Below, piece by piece: positions 1-5,286 of a stretch of DNA of 5,286 nt (position 1 is its first letter; every line of letters begins with the position of its first letter). The stretch is from contig JAOZOG010000098.1 in NCBI GenBank assembly GCA_029933395.1, positions 2,345 to 7,630 of the forward strand, in the 5' to 3' direction. Under the pieces are notes generated by a model that saw nothing but the letters and a program-made list of their open reading frames with translations, was not told the DNA's origin and did not search any database. Origin of the DNA: Sulfurovaceae bacterium (GTDB lineage: Bacteria > Campylobacterota > Campylobacteria > Campylobacterales > Sulfurovaceae). The position numbers were made by a program, and so were the translations under genes.

Positions 1-923
1 AGCTTTTTCTGGTTGAGCTTTTTGAGCAGGCGGTTGAGCTCTTTTTGTGTCATCTGCTGCTGCTTGCTCATCTTTTGCTCTTTTTGCTCAGAACCGGCAG
101 TGTCTCCCTTCTCTTTTTTCTGATCTTTTTTCTCTTTCTGGGAGTCCTGCTTCTCTTTTTGGCCCTGCTGATTCTTTTTTTCCTCTTTTTTCTGATCTTT
201 TTGCCCTTTCTTCTGCTGGTTGGGCTTTTTTTGATCCTGCTTCTTCTCCTGGTTTTTTTGCTGATCTTGCTTCTTTTGATCGCCTTTTTTCTGCTGATCT
301 TTCTTCTGGTCCTGCTTTTTCTGATCGTTCTTTTTTTGATTTTGTTTGTTTTGATCTTTTTTCTGCTGATCTTTCTTTTTTTGATCTTTTTTCTTTTGAT
401 CCTGATTCTTTTTCTGATCTTTTTTCTGCTGCTGTTTCTTCTTCTTTTGCTCTTTCATCTTTTTGGCCAACTCGAGGTTGAAACGCGTATCTTTGTCTTC
501 CCGTATCTTCAGTGCTTTTTCATACGCCTTGATCGCCTCATCGTACTTCTTCTGCTGGAAATAGCTGTTTCCGATATTGTGCTCTCTTTGTGCCTCATCC
601 ACCCCTTTGGACTTCTTGTACTGTTCGATCGCCTTATCATACTGCTTGGCTTTATAGTAGGCATTTCCCTTGTCATACTCGAGTTCGGGTACCTCTTTTT
701 TCAGTTTACCATAGAGCTGTGCACTCTTCTGGTATTTGCCTGCTTCATACGCTTTTTTGGCCTCTTCGATCGTTTTGAAATCCATCAGGCCGGCCTCTAC
801 AGGAATGAGTAATGAGTAATGAGTAATGAGTAATGCGAACAAAAGCTTTGCTTTTGTCCAAAGTCTATTTGTTATCACCCTACTCTTCTCTCTTTTAGAA
901 AATTCCAAATTCTGAACTCTCAT
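1..923 (-). CDS. batC: BatC-like secreted TPR protein with Lys/Gln/Asp-rich tail, 3' end outside window
   Basis: I translated this frame by hand: it stays open for 307 codons from an ATG at 923 to the left edge, so the C-terminus is missing. Residues 1-44 form a signal peptide: a long basic n-region (to about residue 26), a hydrophobic core LLFALLITHYSLLI and a likely cut after V-E-A at 44. Residues 48-150 hold about three TPR-like helix pairs, for example AGKYQKSAQLYGKL, AKQYDKAIEQYKK and QKKYDEAIKAYEKAL. Residues 156-290 are almost only K, Q, D, N and E. Then a normal segment (MTQKELNRLLKKLNQKK) begins. TPR proteins with a Gln/Lys-rich tail are typical of BatC in Bat operons, where they are thought to serve as periplasmic scaffolds for the VWA proteins. 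The start overlaps the batB stop as ATGA, with a strong AGGAGG six bases upstream, so coupled translation is likely. The 5' coding region carries a tandem repeat and a hairpin (listed separately). Family assignment is good; client or partner is inference. Confidence 0.87.
   Translation of the reverse strand, partial: MRVQNLEFSKREKSRVITNRLWTKAKLLFALLITHYSLLIPVEAGLMDFKTIEEAKKAYEAGKYQKSAQLYGKLKKEVPELEYDKGNAYYKAKQYDKAIEQYKKSKGVDEAQREHNIGNSYFQQKKYDEAIKAYEKALKIREDKDTRFNLELAKKMKEQKKKKQQQKKDQKKNQDQKKKDQKKKDQQKKDQNKQNQKKNDQKKQDQKKDQQKKGDQKKQDQQKNQEKKQDQKKPNQQKKGQKDQKKEEKKNQQGQKEKQDSQKEKKDQKKEKGDTAGSEQKEQKMSKQQQMTQKELNRLLKKLNQKK
54..458 (-). repeat. Lys/Gln/Asp-rich low-complexity coding tract in batC
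   Basis: About 135 codons (residues 156-290) are built mostly from AAA, AAG, CAG, CAA and GAT, giving irregular K-K-D-Q style repeats without a strict period. The tract is strongly basic, unlike the rest of the operon. It has runs of seven A on the coding strand and twelve GATC sites between 122 and 419. It also produces long stop-free antisense frames. It probably encodes an extended, flexible periplasmic linker. Confidence 0.85.
804..835. repeat. Heptanucleotide tandem repeat, four AATGAGT units plus AATG
   Basis: On the plus strand 804-831 is four perfect copies of AATGAGT, followed by a partial AATG to 835. On the coding (minus) strand it reads ATTACTC repeated four times and encodes the hydrophobic core of the BatC signal peptide (about residues 30-40). 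Seven is not a multiple of three, so gain or loss of one unit would shift the batC frame just before the mature protein. Confidence 0.95.
837..859 (-). repeat. Perfect 10-bp inverted repeat (hairpin) in the batC signal-peptide coding region
   Basis: On the coding strand, arms GGACAAAAGC and GCTTTTGTTC are separated by AAA. In RNA all ten positions pair, with one G-U wobble. It lies one base from the heptanucleotide tract. No U-run follows, and it lies inside an open frame, so I do not call it a terminator. It could affect early translation or repeat slippage, or be part of a small dispersed element. Confidence 0.75.
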
Positions 924-1933
924 CTCTCACCTCCTGTAGATACTGCCTCTCTTTTTCTTCCTCTTCTGGGCATCGAACTGAATGCGATCAGAAGCAGCAG
1001 TATCGATCCCATCAATGGGTAATAAAAGAGTTCGACGCGATCTTTGATCTTGACTGCCGCTTTTTGTGTCGCTTTGTGTTTGGCGCGGATCGTCGAAACA
1101 AGCTGATCGATATCCTCTTTTCCGTTTGTCGCCACAACATAGGCACCGCCCGTATCCAGAGCGATTTTTCCCAAAGCATCATTGCGCTGGGTAATGGCGA
1201 TCGTGCCATCCTTCTGTGTCAACGGTTTGCCGTTTTCATCGAGGACCGGTGCACCCTCCTTCGTACCTACCAGTACAACGTAGAGCTCGATACCGTTCTC
1301 TTTCATTTCATGCTCGAACCCTTTGAGTGCCTCTTTGTCTCCACCGTCACTGAAGACCACCAGAATTTTCGGCTTTTTCTTCTCCAGCATTTTTGCCGCC
1401 AGTGAACCCAGTGCCGAAAAATCGGTCGAGCCCATATTGATATACTTGTCATTGACCCGCTCGACAATCATTTTGAGTGTCTCTTTGTCACTGGTGAAAG
1501 GCGCCAACACGAAGGAGACATGGGCGAACGCCACGACGGCGATCTCGTCACTCGGCATCTTCTCGAAGAGTGTCATCATCTTCTTTTTGGCAAACTCCAT
1601 CCGGTTGGGATAATCATCCTTGCTGCGCATCGATCCGGAGATATCCAGTGCCGTCAAAAGACTCAATCCTTTGACCTCCACCACCTTGTCACCCTTTTCG
1701 ATCGCCGGTCTGGCGATGGCTACGATCATCAAAAAGACCGCAGCGAAGATCAGAAGGTTGCGCACCACCATCGGCACGGCATTACTTCCTGCACTCAGCC
1801 TGGCCAGCACCTTCTCGTCAAAGAGTCGGGAGATCCGGTCTTTATTGGTCGAGACAAGCGCCGCGAAGATGACAAAAGGAATCACCAGTCCCCAAAAGAG
1901 ATAGGGGTGCACAAAATCAATACTATGCATCAT
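920..1933 (-). CDS. batB: BatB-like membrane-anchored VWA domain protein
   Basis: This 337-residue protein has hydrophobic segments near 12-28, 57-75 and 304-320. Basic stretches at 30-59 and 323-337 put those parts in the cytoplasm, so the VWA domain (about 88-285) should face the periplasm. The metal-ion-dependent adhesion site (MIDAS) is intact: DISGS at 97-101, T170 and SDGGD at 195-199. The Y-P-N-R-M motif at 108-112 matches the P-x-R pattern after the MIDAS in Bat VWA proteins, and A-R-P at 74-76 matches the usual end of the second membrane segment. It follows batA with a one-base overlap (TGATG). A second ATG at 1930 sits seven bases from AGGAG (1938-1942), against four for the first, so the true start may be one codon later. 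BatA and BatB are thought to work with MoxR in envelope protein folding or assembly. BatB versus BatA is assigned by order and motif, so it is less sure than VWA. Confidence 0.88.
   Translation of the reverse strand: MMHSIDFVHPYLFWGLVIPFVIFAALVSTNKDRISRLFDEKVLARLSAGSNAVPMVVRNLLIFAAVFLMIVAIARPAIEKGDKVVEVKGLSLLTALDISGSMRSKDDYPNRMEFAKKKMMTLFEKMPSDEIAVVAFAHVSFVLAPFTSDKETLKMIVERVNDKYINMGSTDFSALGSLAAKMLEKKKPKILVVFSDGGDKEALKGFEHEMKENGIELYVVLVGTKEGAPVLDENGKPLTQKDGTIAITQRNDALGKIALDTGGAYVVATNGKEDIDQLVSTIRAKHKATQKAAVKIKDRVELFYYPLMGSILLLLIAFSSMPRRGRKREAVSTGGER
930..935 (-). promoter_or_regulatory. Shine-Dalgarno of batC
   Basis: AGGAGG lies six bases before the ATG at 923, inside the last codons of batB. 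It is the strongest Shine-Dalgarno in the operon and supports the start that includes the long signal-peptide n-region, rather than the internal ATG at 782. Confidence 0.8.
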
Positions 1934-2853
1934 CAGACTCCTCTCGAATTTCTAAAGTAGACAAAGAGCAGCAGTGCCAAAATCGCCACAAAGAGCGGAT
2001 AGAGATAGAGATAGGTATGCTGCACCACTTTTTTGTCATTGAGCTTGCTCGCCTCGAGCTTGTCGATCTCTTCATAGACCCTGCTCAGCATCGTACTGTC
2101 ATAAGCCCCGTACGCCTTCCCTTTACCTGCGCTGGCCAAAGCCTGCAGATACCGGCCATTGTAGTCACGCGGATCGCCGATGCCAATCGTATAGAGTTTT
2201 ACATCACTCTTGGCGATGATATTTTTGATATCCTCGAAAGGGACTTTACTCATATTGTCCTGCCCGTCTGTTAGGAGAATGGCGATCTTGGACTTGGCCT
2301 TGCTTTTGCTCAGCATGCCGTAAGTCTGCACCAGCGCATCGTTGATCGCCGTACGTTTGCCTGCGATACCCAGCTGCTGATAAGCAACGATATCCCGCAG
2401 GAAATCCTTCTCGAAGGTCAACGGTGACGCAATGAAAGCGACATCTGCAAAGGTCACGACACCGATACGGTCATTGGGCCGCTTGGAGATGAAATCATCC
2501 ATCACCTCTTTGACGACATCGAATTTGCTCTTCATCGGGTCTTTGGGATCGAACCCGCGCTGCCGCATCGAATCACTCGCATCGACCACCAGTACGATAT
2601 CGCGCCCCTCTTTGTGACTGTCACGGTACTCTTTGGTCAGGACCGGTGAAGCCAGAGCGATGACGACTCCGGTGATCCCGATCCATTTGAGCCAGAGCAG
2701 CAGCGAGCTCTTTTTGCTGCCGCCCTTGAGCAGCAGTGCTTCGATATGGGGAAAATAGATCGCCCTGCCCCGCTCCCGGCAAAATTTTGCACAGAGCAGA
2801 AAAAGCAGGATGATCCCCAGTGCATAGGGGTATTCAAAACTAAACTGACTCAT
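1933..2853 (-). CDS. batA: BatA-like membrane-anchored VWA domain protein
   Basis: This 306-residue protein has hydrophobic segments near 9-22, 51-70 and 280-299. The basic loop after the first (KFCRERGR) and the basic tail suggest a periplasmic VWA domain at about 86-265. The MIDAS is complete: DASDS at 91-95, T168 and TDGQD at 195-199. Core strands DRIGVVTFAD (128-137), KIAILLTDG (189-197) and KLYTIGIGD (219-227) are typical of BatA. Two cysteines (C21 and C25) lie at the cytoplasmic end of the first membrane segment. The ATG at 2853 overlaps the 3' end of the upstream gene by 14 bp, with AGGTGG (2857-2862) three bases before it. It most likely pairs with the BatB-like neighbour. VWA membership is clear; the BatA label rests on order and the TIGIG-type core. 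Confidence 0.9.
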   Translation of the reverse strand: MSQFSFEYPYALGIILLFLLCAKFCRERGRAIYFPHIEALLLKGGSKKSSLLLWLKWIGITGVVIALASPVLTKEYRDSHKEGRDIVLVVDASDSMRQRGFDPKDPMKSKFDVVKEVMDDFISKRPNDRIGVVTFADVAFIASPLTFEKDFLRDIVAYQQLGIAGKRTAINDALVQTYGMLSKSKAKSKIAILLTDGQDNMSKVPFEDIKNIIAKSDVKLYTIGIGDPRDYNGRYLQALASAGKGKAYGAYDSTMLSRVYEEIDKLEASKLNDKKVVQHTYLYLYPLFVAILALLLFVYFRNSRGV

Positions 2854-3256
2854 CTGCCACCTGCATATAAAGTTTAAATTTTTTCAGTGTTTCATCATTC
2901 ACTGCATCTACCTCTTTTTTATACTTGTATTGCTCCAGCAGCGGCTCGAGCTGCTCGAAAAGCTCTTTGCGCCGCTCATCGGTCGCCAGCAGCCTGCCAT
3001 AATGCGTCGCAGCATAGGCACTCTCTTTTGGATTGTTCCAGTTGATCTCGTGCAACTTGGCCAAATAGATCTTCGCCAGGTTCGCCCGACGATACTCCAG
3101 ATATTTTCTGACAGCAAAAAAGAGTACAGCTGCCAGCAGCACGATACCGAAAATAACGAGTCCCCAGAAGAGATAATAGCTGCTGTCCGGAATCTCCAGA
3201 AGTGACTTGATATCGCGCAACTGCTCGCCGCTGTTCGCTATAGGCTGACTATTCAT
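2840..3256 (-). CDS. Small single-pass membrane protein in the DUF4381 position of the Bat operon
   Basis: This 138-residue protein begins with a short polar part containing LRDIKSLLEIPD (13-24). One hydrophobic segment follows at about 28-49, then a basic RKYLEYRR and a helical, charged C-terminal domain (about 58-138). Positive charges after the membrane segment suggest the C-terminal domain is cytoplasmic, where it could meet MoxR or DUF58. The L-x-D-I motif just before the membrane segment, the length and the place between DUF58 and the VWA genes match DUF4381 proteins, although the typical Trp/Pro-rich P-x-G-W-W part is not seen. The ATG at 3256 has AAGGA a few bases upstream, overlapping the TAA of the DUF58 gene; its own TAG lies 14 bp inside batA. 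No enzymatic residues are recognised. Family membership is moderately sure; function is unknown. Confidence 0.75.
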   Translation of the reverse strand: MNSQPIANSGEQLRDIKSLLEIPDSSYYLFWGLVIFGIVLLAAVLFFAVRKYLEYRRANLAKIYLAKLHEINWNNPKESAYAATHYGRLLATDERRKELFEQLEPLLEQYKYKKEVDAVNDETLKKFKLYMQVADESV

Positions 3257-3265
3257 TCTTTTTCC

Positions 3266-4093
3266 TTATCGCATTCGTTTCATCAGTTTCATATAAGGGT
3301 CTTCATCGGTATAGATTTTGGCGAATCGGACTCCATTCTTTTTGAACTGCTTGTAGAGCTTCTCATCATTGGCGTAGAGCGCTTTTTTGTAGCGGTTGAC
3401 TGTACCACTGTCGATATTGCCTTCAAAATCCCTCTTGGTTTCCATATCGATCAGCCTCAGATAGCCGAGTTCACTTGGGTTCTCTTCGAAACGATCCCGG
3501 ACGATCACGGCGAATACATCGTGTTTTTTGCTGATCAACTTCAAGTCGATCTCTCCGATAAAATCCGATATAATAAAGAGCAGAGAACGCTTCTTGACAC
3601 GACTGTAGAGTGTATCGACGAGGCCCTTGAAATCCCCCTCTTTTCCAATCATTTTAAAATCTTCCAGTGACTCAACTGCCTTGTTGACCGAAAACATCTT
3701 TTTGCTTGGTTTACTTCTCTCATACAGTCTGTCGGCATAGAGCAAATGGGAAAAGAGATCTGTATTTTTGACCGCCGAAAAACCGAGGATCGCCACGATC
3801 TCCGCCATCACTTCACTCTTTTGTCTCACGGTACCAAAATAGGCCGACCCATTCATCATCGTTGCAACGACGACATTGAGCTCCCGCTCTTCATGATAGA
3901 TCTTGACATAGGGCTTGCCCAGCTTGGCCGTCGTCTTCCAGTCGATCTTTCGGATATCGTCCCCATAGATATACTCACGGAGCTCGGAAAATTCGAAACC
4001 CTGCCCATGGAATATCGAAGCATTGTTCCCCAGCATATCGCCGAAGACCTGCTTCCTGCTTTTGAGGATGATCCTTTTTGTTGTTTGATTCAC
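3266..4093 (-). CDS. DUF58 protein with a degenerate VWA-like metal site
   Basis: The 275-residue protein is cytoplasmic by composition, with no clear membrane segment. It carries the DUF58 signature: GQGFEFSELREY (30-41), then GDDIRKIDW (44-52), TAKLGKPYVK (55-64) and E-E-R-E-L (68-72). Residues 73-205 resemble a VWA fold, with ISDF at 175-178. At the place of the DxSxS metal motif it reads MMNGS (79-83), so the Asp and first Ser are replaced. An ATG at 4177 in the same frame would add 28 basic residues overlapping moxR by 74 bp. I prefer GTG at 4093: it has AGGAAG six bases upstream, leaves a 10-bp gap after moxR, and begins near the usual DUF58 N-terminus. DUF58 genes commonly follow moxR and are thought to be partners of the ATPase. 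Confidence 0.88.
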   Translation of the reverse strand: MNQTTKRIILKSRKQVFGDMLGNNASIFHGQGFEFSELREYIYGDDIRKIDWKTTAKLGKPYVKIYHEERELNVVVATMMNGSAYFGTVRQKSEVMAEIVAILGFSAVKNTDLFSHLLYADRLYERSKPSKKMFSVNKAVESLEDFKMIGKEGDFKGLVDTLYSRVKKRSLLFIISDFIGEIDLKLISKKHDVFAVIVRDRFEENPSELGYLRLIDMETKRDFEGNIDSGTVNRYKKALYANDEKLYKQFKKNGVRFAKIYTDEDPYMKLMKRMR

Positions 4094-4099
4094 GTTCTT

Positions 4100-4105
4100 C
4101 TTCCT
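4100..4105 (-). promoter_or_regulatory. Shine-Dalgarno of the DUF58 gene, deciding a GTG start
   Basis: AGGAAG lies six bases before GTG 4093 and overlaps the TAG stop of moxR (4104-4106). It fixes the start of the DUF58 gene downstream of moxR, rather than at the in-frame ATG at 4177 inside moxR. Confidence 0.75.
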
Positions 4106-5051
4106 ATGGGATCGGTACGGCTGCCAAAACTTTCTCGATGATATAGTCCTGCGTAATTCCCTCAGCCTCCGCCTCATAACTCAGGATGATACGGTGGCGC
4201 AATATCTCTTTGGCGATATAGGCGATCTCGACCGGAGAGACATAATCCTGCCCCTTGAGGTAAGCGATCGCACGGGATGCTTTGTACATATCGATACTCG
4301 CACGCGGAGAAGCACCATACTCGATATAGTTCTCCAGTTTTTCCAGTCCGAAGGCTTTTGGGTCACGTGTCGCGAAGACCAGTTCGATGATATACTCCTC
4401 GATCTCTTTGTCGAGATGTACCGTCATCGCCTCTTTGCGTATCTGCTCGAGATCTTCGACTGTGGCAACCTGACTGATCGTTCCAAACGCATCGTTGGCA
4501 ACCCGTCTGGCGATCTCCAGCTCCTCCTCTTTGGTATTGTAGCCCACGACAACCTTCATCATGAAACGGTCGAGCTGTGCTTCGGGCAGCTCATAGGCAC
4601 CCTCCTGCTCGACAGGGTTCTGTGTCGCCATAACCAAAAAAGGCAGATCGATCTGAAAACTCTCATCTCCGATCGTCACCTGGCGCTCCTGCATGACCTC
4701 CAGCAGTGCCGACTGCACCTTCGCCGGTGCCCTGTTGATCTCGTCGGCCAAGAGCAGGTTGGTAAAAACCGGCCCTTTTTTGATCTTGAAGGCATTATTG
4801 GTCGGATCGTAAATTTCGGTTCCGATGATATCTGAAGGCAGCAGGTCCGGTGTGAACTGTACCCGTTTGAAATCCAGCCCCAGACTCTTGGCCAGTGCAT
4901 TGACGGTCGTCGTTTTCGCCAGACCGGGAACCCCCTCCAGCAAAATATGTCCACGACACAGCAGGCCGGCCAGCAGGCCTTCGACCATCTTCTCCTGTCC
5001 GACGACGACTTTGCCTATCTCCGTTTTAATCGCTTGGATAATTTGACTCAA
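4104..5051 (-). CDS. moxR: MoxR-family AAA+ ATPase
   Basis: This 315-residue protein is of normal length for the MoxR family. It has Walker A GVPGLAKT at 40-47 and Walker B LLLADEIN at 99-106, with catalytic D103-E104. Sensor 1 is ATQNP (142-146). LPEAQLDRF (155-163) supplies the arginine finger, and GASPRAS (246-252) carries the sensor 2 Arg. All catalytic residues are present, so it should be an active ATP-dependent hexameric chaperone-like enzyme in the cytoplasm. The start is TTG at 5051, with AAGGAG six bases upstream; no ATG lies nearby. It is first in the operon, and the DUF58 gene follows 10 bp after its TAG. In such operons MoxR is thought to drive metal insertion or assembly of client proteins through the VWA partners. 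The substrate here is not indicated. Confidence 0.95.
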   Translation of the reverse strand: MSQIIQAIKTEIGKVVVGQEKMVEGLLAGLLCRGHILLEGVPGLAKTTTVNALAKSLGLDFKRVQFTPDLLPSDIIGTEIYDPTNNAFKIKKGPVFTNLLLADEINRAPAKVQSALLEVMQERQVTIGDESFQIDLPFLVMATQNPVEQEGAYELPEAQLDRFMMKVVVGYNTKEEELEIARRVANDAFGTISQVATVEDLEQIRKEAMTVHLDKEIEEYIIELVFATRDPKAFGLEKLENYIEYGASPRASIDMYKASRAIAYLKGQDYVSPVEIAYIAKEILRHRIILSYEAEAEGITQDYIIEKVLAAVPIP

Positions 5052-5057
5052 CTCTTT

Positions 5058-5063
5058 CTCCTT
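5058..5063 (-). promoter_or_regulatory. Shine-Dalgarno of moxR supporting a TTG start
   Basis: AAGGAG lies six bases before TTG 5051. Good spacing and the lack of a better in-frame start support TTG. A weak start on the first gene may limit MoxR output relative to the later genes. Confidence 0.75.
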
Positions 5064-5130
5064 AATCGGTGATCTTTTGTCACATTTTTATTTTGGCTTA
5101 TGGTACTCAGAACGAGTAAATCAAAGATTA

Positions 5131-5136
5131 ATAGTA
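5131..5136 (-). promoter_or_regulatory. Weak candidate -10 of the moxR-bat operon
   Basis: On the minus strand TACTAT lies about 80 bases before the moxR start, after a T-rich stretch. It matches four of six -10 positions and has no convincing -35, although Campylobacterota promoters often lack one. Several other AT-rich hexamers nearby are as plausible. Confidence 0.22.
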
Positions 5137-5175
5137 TCAAAAAACTTTAGCTCTATCGACTAAAGGAAGGGTCAT

Positions 5176-5208
5176 TTTTTGGAAAATCGATGCTTTTTGG
5201 ATAAATCG
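5176..5208 (+). repeat. Imperfect direct repeat upstream of the rightward gene
   Basis: TTTTTGGAAAATCG (5176-5189) and TTTTTGGATAAATCG (5194-5208) form a direct repeat with a period of about 18 bp. The second copy covers the -35 position of the rightward promoter. GGATAAA within it (5199-5205) is inverted as TTTATCC at 5229-5235, around the -10 box. This is compatible with a regulator site, but nothing identifies one. Confidence 0.45.
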
Positions 5209-5225
5209 GCCGGATTGGCTATAAT
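5197..5225 (+). promoter_or_regulatory. Candidate sigma-70 promoter of the rightward gene
   Basis: A perfect TATAAT lies at 5220-5225, preceded by TTGGC, a context common for -10 boxes in Campylobacterota. A poor -35 (TTGGAT, 5197-5202) is spaced by 17 bp. Transcription would begin near 5232, leaving a leader of about 26 bases before the ATG at 5258. Confidence 0.6.
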
Positions 5226-5257
5226 GAATTTATCCATTTCCGATAAAAGGGGCCACC

Positions 5258-5286
5258 ATGCAGGAGAGACTTCAGGAAGCGTGTGC
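5258..5286 (+). CDS. Start of an unidentified rightward gene, truncated by the window edge
   Basis: An ATG at 5258 follows AAGGGG (5247-5252) by five bases and a TATAAT box by about 33 bases. Only nine codons are visible (MQERLQEAC), with no family signal. It is transcribed divergently from moxR, so a functional link would have to come from a shared control region; none can be shown. Confidence 0.6.

Larger units (their letters stand above)
5052..5257. other. Divergent intergenic region between moxR and a rightward gene
   Basis: This 206-bp AT-rich region should hold the promoters of both directions. For the minus strand a weak candidate -10 is TACTAT (RC at 5131-5136), without a good -35. 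A short inverted repeat GTGA/TCAC (5069-5072 and 5080-5083) lies in the presumed moxR leader. For the plus strand a good -10 is seen at 5220-5225. Repeated motifs at 5176-5235 are listed separately. No RNA gene or terminator is recognised. Confidence 0.6.

Noticed and set aside
47..481. Second plus-strand open frame rich in Ser, Phe and Asp
   Set aside because: Same cause: it is another antisense frame of the low-complexity batC tract, with no domain signal.
45..812. Plus-strand 255-codon open frame rich in Leu and Phe, resembling a membrane protein
   Set aside because: It is the antisense of batC. AAA, AAG, CAG, CAA and GAT codons read backwards as TTT, CTT, CTG, TTG and ATC, which contain no stops, so a long Leu/Phe-rich frame is expected. 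The minus frame shows a signal peptide, TPRs and a strong Shine-Dalgarno.
804..835. CRISPR-like or other spacer-repeat array
   Set aside because: The unit is only 7 bp and directly tandem with no spacers.
837..859. Rho-independent terminator between batB and batC
   Set aside because: The hairpin has no U-run on its 3' side on the coding strand and lies inside the open batC frame.
1520..1960. Plus-strand 146-codon open frame across batB
   Set aside because: Antisense to conserved VWA and membrane segments; the product is His/Asp/Arg-rich without recognisable motifs.
4094..4177. Upstream ATG start of the DUF58 gene
   Set aside because: It would add 28 basic residues overlapping the end of moxR with no family similarity; GTG at 4093 has a well-spaced Shine-Dalgarno.
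4194..4835. Plus-strand 213-codon open frame
   Set aside because: It is antisense to moxR, whose Walker A, Walker B, sensor and arginine-finger motifs are all in the minus frame.
5069..5084. CRP-like palindrome in the moxR leader
   Set aside because: Arms GTGA and TCAC are separated by seven bases, not matching the TGTGA-N6-TCACA pattern, and the site is only about 20 bases before the start codon.

Overview
The window carries one compact leftward (minus-strand) operon that fills almost all of it, plus a divergent intergenic region and the first nine codons of a rightward gene at the right edge. The operon encodes a MoxR/Bat ('aerotolerance') system. In transcription order it holds a MoxR-type AAA+ ATPase (TTG start at 5051), a DUF58 protein (GTG start at 4093), a small single-pass membrane protein in the DUF4381 position, two membrane-anchored von Willebrand A (VWA) proteins matching BatA and BatB, and a secreted TPR protein matching BatC that runs off the left edge. 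All junctions are overlaps or gaps of about 10 bp, and several genes overlap or abut their own Shine-Dalgarno with the preceding stop codon, so the six genes are probably co-transcribed and translationally coupled.

The gene order, the moderate GC content as judged by eye, and the heptanucleotide repeat encoding an 'ITHYSLLI'-type peptide suggest a Campylobacterota member, perhaps Sulfurovum-like. This is recognition by style, not a database result.

Functionally, the hexameric MoxR ATPase and the DUF58 protein should be cytoplasmic. The DUF4381-like protein should place its main domain in the cytoplasm behind one membrane segment. BatA and BatB each show three hydrophobic segments, and positive charges place their metal-binding VWA domains in the periplasm. 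BatC carries a signal peptide, about three TPR units and a long Lys/Gln/Asp-rich tail, so it should be periplasmic. Systems of this kind are thought to assemble or remodel envelope proteins and support stress tolerance; the client here is unknown.

The most unusual part is the 5' end of batC. Its signal-peptide core is encoded by four perfect copies of a 7-bp repeat, next to a perfect 10-bp hairpin (one G-U pair). Copy-number change would shift the frame, so export of BatC could be phase-variable. The downstream Lys/Gln/Asp-rich stretch contains several A_AAA_AAG-type slippery heptamers in the zero frame. The DUF58 protein has lost the Asp of its predicted metal-binding motif. I see no CRISPR array, tRNA, rRNA, insertion sequence or convincing terminator.
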